The notes under the pieces were generated by a model. It was not told where the DNA came from and ran no database searches. It saw only the letters and a list, made by a program, of their open reading frames with translations. This document shows, in pieces, positions 46,243 through 58,700 of a stretch of DNA of 64,000 nucleotides. Location of the stretch: positions 6,154,909 through 6,218,908 of the forward strand of contig CAMGYJ010000007.1 of assembly GCA_946122785.1 (NCBI GenBank), written 5' to 3'. The stretch's first letter is position 1. Each line of letters begins with the position of its first letter. The DNA is from Linum tenue. Its lineage: Eukaryota; Streptophyta; Magnoliopsida; Malpighiales; Linaceae. The translations under genes and the position numbers were made by a program.

Positions 46243-47880
46243 TCCCAGGCTGTTGCAACGCAAGTTACCCATCAACTGAATCTGCTATATCAGTGTTCGA
46301 GGTATGCCCTCGGCTATTCACTACAATATTCCCGTCTGTAGAATAGTGAAAAGGCGAAATTGGATTAGTCGAAACAACGGTCTTTTTTCCTCACATTGCC
46401 GTCACTTGTGCTCGCTAACTGCGGGGTGTTCTGAGTGTTGTCTTTCTTTCGGGTTTTTCATGCATTCCAATGTCTCTCTGTAACCAGAGTTTTGTGGAAT
46501 ATGGATGACATCATCAACTACATGAGTTGTTCTAAACTCTTAACAGACTGGATTGGACTTTTAAGTCTTTAAAAGCCTCTTCTTTCTGGAAGGGAGTGAA
46601 AAATTAGGGTGTTTTAGGAAGAGCGATATTTATGACTGCCAGTATGAATTGTGTTTAAGTAGTGATTTCGCTTGCCAAAGAATTTGAGTCCAACACAAGC
46701 CACAATGGTTGGAGGATTGTAGTTATGGACTTGTGGTTACATACTCCAGTTGCCGTTAACATGAAGCATTATAGTTGCAAGTCGTTGATCCTATTATTAA
46801 TCAACCAAATCAAATCAAAATCATATCAAATTTCTTTGTTGATGAACAGCACAGATGCATTGGTTGGTCAACTTGGATGGATGAATTGGCCATTATTGTA
46901 TACACGCCTTACGCGCACACAAATAGTATCTCGTTTCATTACCAAACCGAATAACCATCGGAGCTGCATGCAGGGGAATTGGCGCAGAGGCACGAGCCCA
47001 CAGAGGTTTTTAATAAATTGAAAACAGCAGGACAGACAGGATCAGGGGGAGGAGGACACACGTGAAATTCATAAATAGGGGAGCCACGAAAGCCTTGCTT
47101 CTCTTTCAATGGGTGGTTTGGATGGGTTTTTTGGACGGAAAATTTCGTTTCGAAACTCTCCTAAATTTATATTATTGTGTGAAAATCAGATGAAACCTTA
47201 TTGTACGGGTGGTTCGATATTGAAATAACTAAAAAGTCTTTTATCAGGGCTTTGAACAATATGAAATGATTAAATCCTGATAAAACACAATATCTGAAAA
47301 TGCTCCGCTCAACTACGAGAAAATAAATAAATAATGAAGCAGGCATTTGGTGCAACATACATTTTGCAACAATCCAATTCAGTTTTTCCACAGAATTTGT
47401 GAAATGTCCCTTCTTTTTTTCTAAATGAACCTTAGCTTGTTCTCGAAAATCAAATTATGAATACCTCTTCTATGTCCTTTTTTTCTTCTTCGTGGATCCA
47501 TACCGAGGCTGCGAACAAACAACCTACATGTTCTCATCGTTGTCATTGACATGAGATGAGATCTATTGGTCGAACTGAATATCTGTCTATTAATGTGCGT
47601 GCGATGCAAACGAATTGTTTCGACCTTGGCATTTTAAGTTCCAACATGAGAGGAGATATATAGAGTCTGTTATTTATTGCTTTACTTAGCTACCCAGGAT
47701 AAAGGAATTGATCACTGATTCTGTGCTAATAAACACAAGTCCAGTAAGCTTCATTTGATTATTAGCGTGGGAGAAAACCTTAAAAAAGAAACAAAACAGA
47801 GGAAACAGAAAGTCCCCGATAAGACAGCAAAAACTTTTGTCTGTTATTCCTGTTTTGCGTTTAGTTATACTTTCTGTCGC
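46243..47880. other. Intergenic region, no gene seen
   Basis: Cyclin L 3' UTR followed by AT-rich sequence up to the IQD leader. Open frames here lack recognisable domains. Confidence 0.5.
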
Positions 47881-48147
47881 TCCATTGCACCCTGCGTCCC
47901 TGCTCTTCTCCATAAAACCCACCACCCTCGAATTAGAGCTGGGTTTTATTCGCCTTCTCCCTTTCAGCCATTCTTCTTTCTTACCCATCTCCAATTCCTT
48001 CTCCCTTCAAATTTACACACCCTTTTCTTCTCCTCCCTCCAAGATCTGACCTTTCTTTCATCCTGCTTCATCTTTGGCGTTTCTGTTTAACGCATTTCTC
48101 TTTCTGTGATTGGTTCCTTCCTTTCATCCACCGCCCTTGCATTGCAG

Positions 48148-48769
48148 GTACGTTGATGTTTTTTTTTTTCCCTTCTTGGAATTATGTTGTGTTTTTGTTT
48201 GTTCTCTGTTATTTGCTTTTACCCTTATGCTGTCCCATTTTCTCTTGTCGATTCCATGACCTCTATTTCGTTATTGTTCGCTTTCGATGTTATTCTGCAT
48301 CCTGGGTCTTGCTGGAAATTGCCAATTTTGGACTGGGTTTCTATTTTTTTCTTTCGAAAGATCTCATGAATTTTTGTGCACACTCGGTCCTCTGCCATTT
48401 TATGTTTCGTGATTGAGTGTTCGGTCGAAAGTTTCCATCTTTTTGTTGTTTCCGTATGAAATTGGTGATTTCTCCTTTGCATTGACGTTGAGCTTCTCAT
48501 TGCGCATTCTGGGTTCTGTGTTATTATAGGGGAATGCCTGTTTGCTCATCGTAGATCAGACTTGGCGCGCAGAGAAAATTTTCCCGCGAGATTCTTCCAT
48601 TTTAGGTTTTCTATAGAACGGGATTTCTGGCTTCCTAACGTTTTCGCCTTTGCAATTGGATTGTTAGTTTCAACATTGTTCTAGTGGTATGAACCGTGTC
48701 ATGTTTCATTTGAAAACCTTGTTCATTTCCTGCAAATCTCACCTGGGTTTTCACCAATTTCATGTGTAG
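48148..48769 (+). other. Leader intron of the IQD gene
   Basis: A CT-rich leader (about 47900-48147) ends cattgcag|gtacgttg. The acceptor catgtgtag at 48769 lies 30 bases before the ATG. Read from consensus only. Confidence 0.65.
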
Positions 48770-48799
48770 CCTGGGGAATGATGAAGAACTAAAGAAAAA

Positions 48800-50973
48800 A
48801 TGGGGAAGAAATCAAGTTGGTTATGTTCTTTTGCTCTCAGTTCTTCCAGGGTTTGTTCACTGCTTCTGCCATTGTCCCTTCCTACAAGCTATTTACATTC
48901 ATCAGTTTTTATGTATGGAGGTGGCTAAAGAGTAAAGGTTTACATTTGCTATTTTGATTCAATGTAGAGATTAAAATCAAAGAAGGGACTTGGTACAGCA
49001 AAGAGTTTGGACTCGATTGTTACAACCTACGACGATCTACCTAGATTTGATGTTCCCACCACTCCTCCGTCTCGTTCCGCCCCTCCACCTCCACCTCCTC
49101 CACCACCGCCTCCACCACCACCACCACCACCACTGCGTCCAGCCCCAGCTGATGTGAAATTAACTGAAGCTGAGAATGAACATAGCAAGCATGCCTACTC
49201 CGTGGCACTTGCCACTGCAGCTGCCGCTGAGGCAGCTGTTGCGGCTGCCCAGGCTGCAGCTGAGGTGGTTCGACTCACAAGTGCTCGTAGTTCCGGTAAA
49301 CCAAAGGAGGAGATAGCAGCTATCAAGATACAGACAGCATTTAGAGGTTACTTGGTATGCAAGTCATCCTCTAACTGGATAGTTTACTTTCACTTTAACT
49401 CGTTAGTTTTTCTTTGTAGTACTTGCTTAAAAAACCTGGGGATTTTCAGGCTAGGAGGGCGCTGCGGGCTTTGAGAGGCTTGGTGAGACTGAGGACAATG
49501 ATACAAGGTCAATCTGTGAAAAGACAAGCAGCTTCAACTTTAAGAGCCATGCAGACTCTTGCGCGAGTGCAGTCTCAGATACGTGTAAGGAGGATCAGGA
49601 TGGCAGAGGAGAACCAGTCTCTCCAGCGACAGATCCATCACAAACACGAGAAGGAGCTTGAGAGATTGAGATCTTCTGTAAGTACACTCTGTTGCTTTTT
49701 GTGATTCAGACCCCATAGTGTGCTGTGTTAGAGTGTGTTCTCCTTGCTGTTCTTTTTCTCCTTTCAAGTATTTTTCATTCATCTACAGTGCTGTGGTTAG
49801 AGTGTGTTATCCTTTTTAAGTCTGCGTTTTATTGTGTATTTCTTGTGACAGATTGGAGTGGAGTGGGATGCTAGTTTGCAATCGAAAGAACAAATTGAAG
49901 CGAACTTACTCCACAAGCAAGAAGCTGCAGTTAGAAGAGAAAGAGCCCTGGCTTATGCCTACACTCATCAGGTAACGAATTTCCATGGAACTTGATGTTT
50001 AAATGCTCTCATATAACCCAAAGAAAAGATGATGATTCAATTTTTTAATCATGATCTGGCTGGCCCTCTGGTGCCAGTGCCGAATTGCAAGCATCTGGTA
50101 AACATATGTAATGTTTGCAGAAGCTTTAAATTGAGTCATCTGGTAAACATATGTAATGTTTGCAGAAGCTTTAAATTGACTCATATTTAATGTGTTACTG
50201 ACTGATGATTCTTCTGCAACCAGCAAACATGGAAGAACGCATCCAAGAGCGGAACTGCAACATTCCTGGACCCAAACAATCCGCACTGGGGTTGGAGTTG
50301 GTTAGAGAGATGGATGGCAGCTCGGCCATGGGAAAACAATAGTGCAGTGGACAACAATGACCGACCTGCATCTCTCAAGAGTGCAGTAAGCCGCACCATG
50401 TCTCTGGGCGACATCAGCAGAGGTTCTTCTCGTCGCAATCTCAACAAGCCTTCCCTAAGTGGCCAAAGATCGGGCAGTAAGCCTCCAAGTCGTTATTCAC
50501 CTGCTAGTTCGAAGGCTACATCCATATCATCAGTGACTGGGAAAATGAAAGGACCGAACCCCAAGGGCAGCAGCAGCAGCACTTGGGGTGGGGATGATGA
50601 CACAATGAGCATGTACAGTGTTCGGTCTGAGATTCGATACACGAGGAGGCACAGCATACCAGGGCGGTCCTTTAGAGACGACGAGAGCCTTGCAAGCTCG
50701 CCTTCAGTTGCTCCGAGCTACATGGGGGCAACACAGTCTGCAAAAGCCAAGTCACGGTTTTCAAGCCCAATGGGGGCAACAGCAGCTAAGAACAATCGGG
50801 CACCGGAGAAGGCATCTGTTGCATCAGCAAAGAAGAGGCTCACTTACTCTCCTTCCTCTGCTGGACTCAGGAGACATTCGGGTCCTCCTAAGCTCGAGGA
50901 ATCCCCGTCGAGGAAGTTTGAGGCTGATCACTTGGAGGAGGATCATATCAACAACGGCGGAATGTCAATGTAG
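48800..50973 (+). CDS. IQ67-domain (IQD) calmodulin-binding protein
   Basis: IQD proteins bind calmodulin and act as microtubule or membrane scaffolds in plants. Exons 48800-48850, 48968-49354, 49450-49677, 49852-49971, 50224-50973 give 511 aa. N-terminus [15 protein letters not shown] is typical. A run of about 18 prolines lies near residue 45. The IQ67 region starts [16 protein letters not shown] and continues after a phase-0 intron with [20 protein letters not shown] and [20 protein letters not shown]. The phase-0 intron inside the IQ67 domain is a family hallmark. The basic Ser-rich C-terminal half carries the DUF4005-type region (SVPSYMG-like [18 protein letters not shown], then RRHSGP). 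The [16 protein letters not shown] block is characteristic. Closest to the IQD2/IQD3 branch by my recollection; numbering is not assigned. Confidence 0.93.
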
Positions 50974-52185
50974 CAGTTCAGGGTTCTCATTTAGGTATGA
51001 GTGAGGAGGATTGAGAAAGGCCAGAGAAATAAGAAAAGGAGAAAGACCTGAGAATGTTGGTTAAGAATAGTATTTCAGTCTTTTTGGTTTATGATGTTCT
51101 CATTTCATTCAGTTCAGCATAGAGGGAAGGAGCTGAGAATAGGGATGAGGGGTTGAGAGATGGGGAGGTATGGAAGGGAGGAATAAAAGGTTGTCTCCTT
51201 GTTGGGAGGAAAGTTGGCTGTTCTGCTTCTCCTTTTCCATTACCATTGATCAACTTTCATTTCCCATTTCTTTGTTCAACAAGATTGCAGTTGGGTTTAA
51301 TATAAAGCTAGGGAATGGTGGTGTTGAAGTTGAAGGATTAGCTTTAGGAGGGTTTGGGATCTAAGCATTTGTTCATTACAATGGCAAAATATTTTCTGAC
51401 ATCTTCTTTCTGTATTTTGTTTTGTTTTTATGAGCAATCAAAAATTCTATTAAGCTAAAAGTGAGGGATGAACCAAACTCCCTCACAAAAGTTTGACATG
51501 TTAAACGCCTGCACAATTTTGAGGTACTTCTAACTATCAAATAGAACTCTAACCATACATTTTCCACTAATACATCAATCTATACTAAACAGCAAATAAC
51601 TCCAAATACTTTGAAAATCAACTTGCATACTGTAATCCCAGTTCGAGCTTAGTTCAAATAAGCTCTGGATTCGCGCCAAAACTCCAGCAACGTCCACACT
51701 AACTCCACAATGCAACCTGTTGCATCATTCTCTCCACAATATACTCCTTGTCGCATTCCAAATCCATCTTCCAAGCTTTGTGATGATGCCTTCTTCGTTT
51801 TGAAATTTCGAACAACCCAATTAAGACGCTCACTATATCCTCGACAAGGACACACATTCAAAAAATTAATGAGGCCTTGCCTCAACTTCTAATACACACA
51901 ATAGACACAAATTATCACTTGTTTTATCCTCCCATACCAGTATCTAACTTTTATTATTCCAAAACACCTAATTACCCCAACATGTAAAATGTCTTTCCAC
52001 TTTATCTCTAGTTTTCATCAAAATTTTGTTTTTAAAATGTGAATTAGATTTTTTTTTTTCCAAAACATATTCGTTGAAAAAAGTTCGGAATGTTACAAAT
52101 ACTGCATACTTATTAAAAAAATAAAAGAGCAACTAATCCAGACATAAACTTGGTATAATAACTTAGTCAAGAATGGTAACATCAA
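50974..52185. other. Intergenic region, no gene seen
   Basis: IQD 3' UTR, then AT-rich sequence to the tRNA-His gene. A 78-codon minus frame at 51649-51885 has no recognisable domain. Confidence 0.5.
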
Positions 52186-52257
52186 GTGGCTGTAGTTTAG
52201 TGGTAAGAATTCTACGTTGTGGCCGTAGAGACCTGGGCTCGAATCCCAGCAGCCACA
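52186..52257 (+). tRNA. tRNA-His (GTG)
   Basis: 72 bases: acceptor GTGGCTG/CAGCCAC, A-box TAGTTTAGTGGT, anticodon stem TCTAC/GTAGA with loop GTTGTGGCC (anticodon GTG), T-arm with B box GGCTCGAATCC, discriminator A. The T run just after (TTTTCTTTTT) fits Pol III termination. The stem has T-A at a position where the sequence I recall from other plants has C-G, on both sides, so pairing is kept. Confidence 0.96.
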
Positions 52258-52268
52258 TTTTCTTTTTG
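52258..52268 (+). terminator. Pol III terminator of tRNA-His
   Basis: T-rich run TTTTCTTTTT directly after the discriminator base. Confidence 0.7.
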
Positions 52269-52457
52269 TCAGTCAAATCTTTTATTTTCCATTTTTATTC
52301 AACTCTGTTTTCCAGCCCTGCTGTTTCGCGACGCTCAAACGTTTTCAATCGCCATTGATACTACACAGACAGAACCACTATCTTCTCGAACGAGTTACTA
52401 CTGAATGAATGCTCTAGTCATCGAAATTCCATATTTCGACTTCCCAACTTCACGAAA

Positions 52458-53758
52458 ATGGTAAGACAAGCCTCTAGCTTCTTCGTTTGTAGCCTCCGAT
52501 TTGGTGGAGTTCAATTTTTTACCCCCTTCATTTTCTGTGTTAAGCTGTCAGCTTTCCAATTTCCGCATCTGGGATCGTTAAAATCGGTTCTGGGTTGTTC
52601 CGATTTTGGTGTTTGAGCCGCCGCTATCGTTATTGTTCCCATCGCTATGATTTTGAATAGTGCAATTTGAGTTCTTTCCTGTTGTCCGACTGTCTCTTTA
52701 TCTTTTTTATGCAAACCCTTGCAGTCTTGCTATCTATTATCACTTCGTTCTAGCAGATGACAACTTTAATCTTAAAGATGTACATCAGGCTACACCTTTC
52801 TTGGCTGGAGTTGCGGTTGCAGCTGCTGCTCTTGCTGGAAGATGCGGGATCCAGGCATGGCAAGCATTCAAGGCCCGGCCGCCAAGAATGAAAACGCGCA
52901 GATTCTACGATGGTGGGTTTCAGCCTAAGATGACTAGAAGAGAAGCAGCTCTTATTCTTGGTCTGAGGTAACTGTTCAGTACTACTTCTTTGCGTTTGAG
53001 GAGTTATGAACTTTACTTTGGTTCAAATGTTCTTCGAAATGACATGATCTATATCCAAGAAAGTATTGATGTTTTTCAAAGTTTGGTAAGCTGTGGCATG
53101 TCAGATATTTATGCTGCAAATAGTAGAACATCTTCCTGGTGCTTATGAACATGAGAACTTAGATTGACATATCCGGGTCAGTTAATCATGTTTGTTCATG
53201 ATCATAGATCCATATAGATGGTTAGTCCGCGAGACATGTTCTTCCTTTATGCTTCAACAGTTCCTGAATTGTTTTCCAATGCTCTTCTGCTTTCCCATTG
53301 GATAGGTGTAGTAGTGATTGTAGTTACCTGGAACGGAGTGGAAGGATGTAGTGTGAACTCAATCAATGGAATCATATGCATACTCCGAAATGTACGCTTC
53401 GTAACCACTTATGCTAATTTGTTTATCATGTGCTGTCATTCAAATCTGTAATTTATATGCATTTTCAAGGTTCAAAACTGGCAGTCAGATTGAAGCACTA
53501 TGAGAAACTTGCAGGATGATGATTATGAATACGTAGTGTTTCTTTCTAATAAAGGTGAAAGCCAGTTTTCTCCTGATGCCATGTTATTTTGTTTCGATAG
53601 GGAAAGTGCGACCCCAGACAAGGTGAAAGAAGCACATAGAAAAGTAATGGTAGCAAACCATCCTGATGCAGATGGTAGCGATTTATCTCGCATCCAAGAT
53701 CAATGAAGCCCAAGATGTGATGCTTGGGAAGACAAAGGGGAGTAATTCTGCTTTCTAG
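52458..53758 (+). CDS. TIM14: TIM14/PAM18, J-protein of the mitochondrial import motor, frameshifted in the last exon
   Basis: TIM14 sits in the inner mitochondrial membrane and stimulates mtHsp70 to pull proteins into the matrix. Exons 52458-52460 (just ATG), 52789-52967 and 53601 onward. The sequence reads M|ATPFLAGVAVAAAALAGR (membrane segment), then WQAFKARPP, RRFYDGGFQPKMTRREAALI and the J-domain with ...AHRKVMVANHPDAD, including the HPD triad. After DGSD the frame is lost: an extra T in the TTT at 53682-53684 leads to a stop at 53704-53706 (95 aa). In the next frame the expected family tail (KINEAQDVMLGKTK...) continues to a stop at 53756-53758. So this is either a sequence error or a real lesion trimming about 20 residues, including helix IV of the J domain. 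Confidence 0.85.
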
Positions 53759-54399
53759 TGTCCATCTCCAAAGTTGAAATTTTGCTGAAAGAGGGAAGCA
53801 TCTGGTTGAGAGCAGGTCTTTTCCCTTTACCCTATAGCATCACAGAATTTCTGCTGAACTCAGTGAAATGACAACAATCTAAAAGAAGGGTTCCAAATGC
53901 TTCCATGCACAGGCCACGGCTTTGCTTTTAGCTTTGGTTGATATCCTGGAGGCTGGTTCAGGCATGTTTGGTTGTCCTGGTTGGAGCAGAGAATATCTTC
54001 TTATGATAGCAATAATGAAGAGCAGTGTGATTGAGATATTTAACAGTGAGAACTGTGGTTTTCTGAAGCATGGAACATGATCATTGAGCTATATCACATG
54101 AATCACATTAGCAGTCTCATTATTATACGACTAAAAACCCAGTTCATTATTGGTGGGCCGGGGGTGGGGTGCTTTTGTTCGTAATTGGTGGAATCCTATG
54201 TAATTAATAAATAAAAGCAAAAAGCTTTGTTAGGTAGGGAGCTGCAGAGAGATTAAGAAGCCATTAGAAAGCCGGTTGATTGTGGTACTAACTCGATAAG
54301 GTTAGGACCTTTTTTCTAATCATGCGTTGTAGTAGTTTGTGTTGAAGTTGTGGGGTTATAAGTTATAACGGCAGGGGGAAAAAACAACGACTACAACTG

Positions 54400-54463
54400 T
54401 AAAAATAAAGACTACTACTATGATTGCGTCGGAGTTGTGGTCCTAAAACTGCAAATAACAACG
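54400..54463. repeat. Dispersed repeat, copy 1 (pair with 63264-63335)
   Basis: Shares a run of similar sequence with 63264-63335: AAGACTAC..., GATTGC(G/A)TCGGAGTTGT, (G/A)GTCCTA, AACTGCAAA, AACAACGA. Flanks in both copies are rich in ACTACAAC and GTTGTAGT, which can pair with each other, so a MITE is likely. Confidence 0.55.
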
Positions 54464-54498
54464 ATCCACTCATTGTTAATATGATTCTAACCCCCTAT

Positions 54499-54527
54499 GG
54501 TTAGCAAGGTTGCTAACCTTGCTAACC
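54499..54527. repeat. Perfect 13-bp inverted repeat
   Basis: GGTTAGCAAGGTT, 3-base spacer GCT, then its exact complement AACCTTGCTAACC. It could form a stable cruciform or RNA hairpin, or be the centre of a small transposable element. Confidence 0.75.
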
Positions 54528-55770
54528 ATAACGCAAAAAGATAGCTACGCAAACCCAAACAATCTATCCTATACCATGTTAGTGTCTGAAACTTCATGAA
54601 TTATGTCGTGTATATACCATTTATATATATCATTTTGTTAAAAGGTAGTCGTTTTTTTACAAGACTTCATTGAAGTGCTCATATTTATATTTAATTCATG
54701 CCTATCATAATTTTCTTTTACCTTTTATCTTAAATACGTTTAAATTTTGAACCTTGAAACCGATTGGTTTTCTACGATTCAAACCTTCCCTTATTTCAAA
54801 CGAATTTAGATCATTAACAATTTAACATCTCTCTATTCCTAGCTTACCTCACATTATTGTTCCTTTATGAGTTTCACAACAACAAAAAATCACTATATTT
54901 AGAATTTGATGACTCAAATTATTCGATCAAATCTCATTGGCTTTTACTCTTTAAATTATTAGATTATTCATTGTTGTCTTATAAAAGAGGTAAGAAATGG
55001 GGGAAATGAAGAGAACCAATAAATAACTACAAGAAATGGAGAAAGGAATTATCTAAAATATAATAAATTAATTACCGAAAAAAATAATAAACTGACAAAC
55101 AGACCGACCCCAAGACACATAAATTATCCACTCGGACTCCCCAAAAGCCAAAATAATTAAATAAAAGAACACAAAACAAAAAAAAAATGAAGAAAGAAAA
55201 AACAAACAACAGAATAAAAAGGGAAATATATATAAATGGAAATCATAAATCCAAATCAGCTCAGCCAACAGTTCAGAAAATAGAAACCCGAAAAAACAAC
55301 GGGGGAAAAAATAGAGAAAATGAGAAAGGGAAAGAAGAAACTCCGACCTCCGACCTCTCAGTCAGTCTCATCTCTCTGATTCCCAAGCCTTCTTCTCCCA
55401 TTCGAGTTCGACCCGCCGGCGAACCACCGTCCCTCCGAATAGGTTTTTTTCCTGCTCGGAATCGCGCCGATGCATCTCACGACCAACTCTTGCGGTTGCT
55501 GTTCTTCATCACTCTGAAAACTAATCACAAGAAGAAAGAGAATCTTGACGCTCTGTTTCCTACTTCTTTCCACCAGAGGGACGCCTGTACTCTTGGTCGA
55601 ACTACTCAGCGGATTGATTTCCTGCAACTCTGTTGATTCATCTGTTTTCATTTCCGTTGGTTTGCGTTGGAATTTTTTGAGTTTGGCGGCATGAAGTTTT
55701 AGTAAGCAGATTGGGAGAGTAGGGAAGAATTCTTGTTCAGTGGCGGGGAGTTGTTTTTTCCGGTCTAGTA

Positions 55771-58700
55771 ATGGGGTCCAGAAAGGACCCGATGGAGCCT
55801 TTCTTCAATTCAATCCAATTGGTGAGGGACGCTTTTACGCCCTTGGAGCTGGGAATCCGAAAAGCTGCTAGAGATCTCGAAACCTGTTTGGAGAGGAGCG
55901 GCGGTTGGAATAGTGACAAGGGTTTTGTGCACGAATTGACTTGCGGGGAAGATGGGAATAGTCTTAACGGCAAGGTTCAGATCCGTGCCGTGGAAAAGAA
56001 GAGTTCCTGTAGTGGTGGTAAGGCTGAAGAGAGGAAGAAGGGTTTATCAATCAGAGTTCCTGTCAGAGCTTTGCTGGGGATGTTTTCCCCTAATTTGGAG
56101 AAAGAGCGTAAGCGCAATGGCGGCGACAACGCTGAGGTAGCAAAGAAGGGGAGCAAAGGGAAGGCAGCGGGGAGCTTAGATGACTCTTGTACAAACTGTT
56201 TGAAGTTTGCTGTGACTTGGTCTGTGTTGGTCAATGGATTTGTTCAAGCGTTCCCTGGCCCTTTTAAAAACAGCAAAAAGAGGGTGGTTAAAGTGGCTGA
56301 TGATGACAAGGGTAATCTGCAATTCTGCAGCAATGAAGGGAAGCAAAGGGAGTTGAAGGGTCAGTATGTTCAAGTTCTTCACAATCAGAACTGGAATGGG
56401 AAAGGGAAAGAGGGGAAGCATGTATCTATTGAATGTCTTATAGGTTTTCTGTTTGATCATTTAGCTCATAATATACAGAAATTGGACCAGTGTTTGCAGG
56501 AGAATGAAAACAAGTATTGTGATAGCGAGTTTTCAAACCAACCTCGGGTAACCTCTCACTTTGACCACCTGAAAGCTTTCATGAGCATTTTGGAAGCTCG
56601 CAAGATAGAGGTGAATGGATTTCTGGGCAACTTAAGCTTTGCAAGGGTTGGTAGTGTTCCACCTACTATTGTTGGGGTGTCTTCAGTTAATGAAGAAGGC
56701 GATGATGGTGCCAATGCTGGCAGCACTGAAGAGACAGGGGGTGGTTTACCTCAGAAGCTGGCAGGTGGCTTGCTCAGTATTCCGCTGTCCAATGTGGAAC
56801 GGTTGAGATCAACCTTATCTACTGTCTCGTTGACGGAGTTAATGGAGCTTGTCCCACAACTGGCAAGGGCTTCCAAAGATCACCCTGACAAGAAAAAGTT
56901 GTTCTCTGTACAGGATTTTTTCAGATACACAGAGTCTGAAGGTACAGTTAACTATCCAACTCAGAGTTCTTTTATTTACTTTTGGCAGCATTTGAGTGAA
57001 TTGGGTAAAGAATTGCATTGCTCCTGTCCGACGCTTTCCTGTCCTAGTAGTCTGGCTTCTGCTATGAACTTGTTTTTTTTTTTTTCCTGTGGTTCAAATA
57101 TTCTCGTTCTGTCATTAAGAGCCTTCTCTTATTTTAGTGCATGATGATTACAGGAAGGAGATTCTTTGAGGAATTGGATAGAGATGGTGATGGTCAAGTG
57201 ACTCTGGAAGATCTTGAAATGGCTATGAGAAAGAGGAAATTGCCAAGGAATTATGCTAGAGACTTCATGCGTCGTGCTAGAAATCATTTATTTTCAAAAT
57301 CTTTTGGTTGGAAGCAGTTTCTGTCACTGATGGAACAGAGGGAACCCACTATTCTCCGTGCCTATACTTCTTTATGTTTGAGCAAGTCTGGTACCCTAAA
57401 AAGGAGTGAAATACTGGCATCACTAGAAAATGCTGGACTTCCAGCTAATGAGGAGAATGCCATGGCTATGATGCGATTTCTGATGGCAGATGCAGAAGAA
57501 TCTATCTCTTATGGGCATTTTAGAAATTTCATGCTTTTGCTGCCTTCTGATCGTCTTCAAGATGATCCCAGGTGGGCTATTTTCTCCTTCATTTCTATAA
57601 TTATTGTGTATTAGAAATGCAGTCTCCTTGAATACACACAATTTCCTTCAAACTAACATTCATGAGCCAATCTTGTCTAAGCATATGCGATGTCTTATAT
57701 ACTAGTGAATAGCTTCCAGTCTTTTTCTCTATATGTTTTTTTAACCAAAACTAGATGCTCCTTAACCCAGTAGGTGAAGTGGAAAACCACCGAGATTCAT
57801 CAGTTTTCCTTTAGTAAAATGGGTGTACTGAAGGCTCCTGGGTTGCATACCTGAGGCGTTTTCTTATACTAATGCAGGAGCATATGGTTTGAAGCTGCAA
57901 CTGTTGTTGCTGTTGCTCCTCCTGTGGAAATACCGGCCGGTAACGTCCTACGGTCTGCCTTAGCTGGGGGTCTCTCGTGTGCGCTTTCCACAGCTATGAT
58001 GCATCCTGTCGATACTGTTAAGGTGAACACCCTTGGAGATGATTAATGTAATTGTCACTATGAAAATGTATAGTTGCTGAAACTATGTGGTAGCAAGATG
58101 CTTCTGGCCTCATTAGTAGCTCATGAGATAGCTAAAGAAATTCCCCGTCTCTCACATCAGTTTCATCAAGTTGTGGATATAGGGTTCCTTGATAAGATAG
58201 TGTTTGTGCAATTTGGAGATATTGTGGAGGGAAAAGGAAAATTTTGGAGTTGCCCACTTCAATATTGCACTTTTTTTGCAATGATTGATGAATGTGTTTC
58301 TCAATTAGTCAAAAGGATATGCGGTGCAATCATGTTTGTTCTCATCCCTTGATTTTGTATTTCTCATTCAAGTCTGCTCTTTTCTATGGCATATTAGACT
58401 CGTGTGCAAGCTTCAACTTTGTCATTCCCAGAAATCATTTCGAAGATTCCACAAGTTGGAGTTCAAGGATTGTACCGGGGTTCCATTCCTGCAATTCTGG
58501 GACAGTTCTCCAGGTCCGTTTACCGATGTCTCCTATTTCATTTGTATCCTTTTTCTAAATGGTGACTGGTTGTATGAATTTTGCTGATGCTGCATAATAT
58601 CCTTGGCAGCCATGGTCTGCGGACGGGGATATATGAAGTTAGCAAAGTTGTGCTGGTACATGTTGCCCCCACGCTCCCAGACATCCAGGTAATGATCATT

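Larger units (their letters stand above)
53759..55770. other. Intergenic region with a palindrome and a dispersed repeat
   Basis: TIM14 3' flank, then AT-rich sequence, then the CT-rich leader of the SAMTL-like gene (from about 55340). It contains a repeat core at about 54400-54463, shared with 63264-63335, and a perfect palindrome at 54499-54527. No gene seen. Confidence 0.5.

Noticed and set aside
55187..55636. A 149-codon open frame upstream of the SAMTL-like gene
   Set aside because: Low-complexity Lys/Asn-rich start followed by the CT-rich leader of the downstream gene; no domain.
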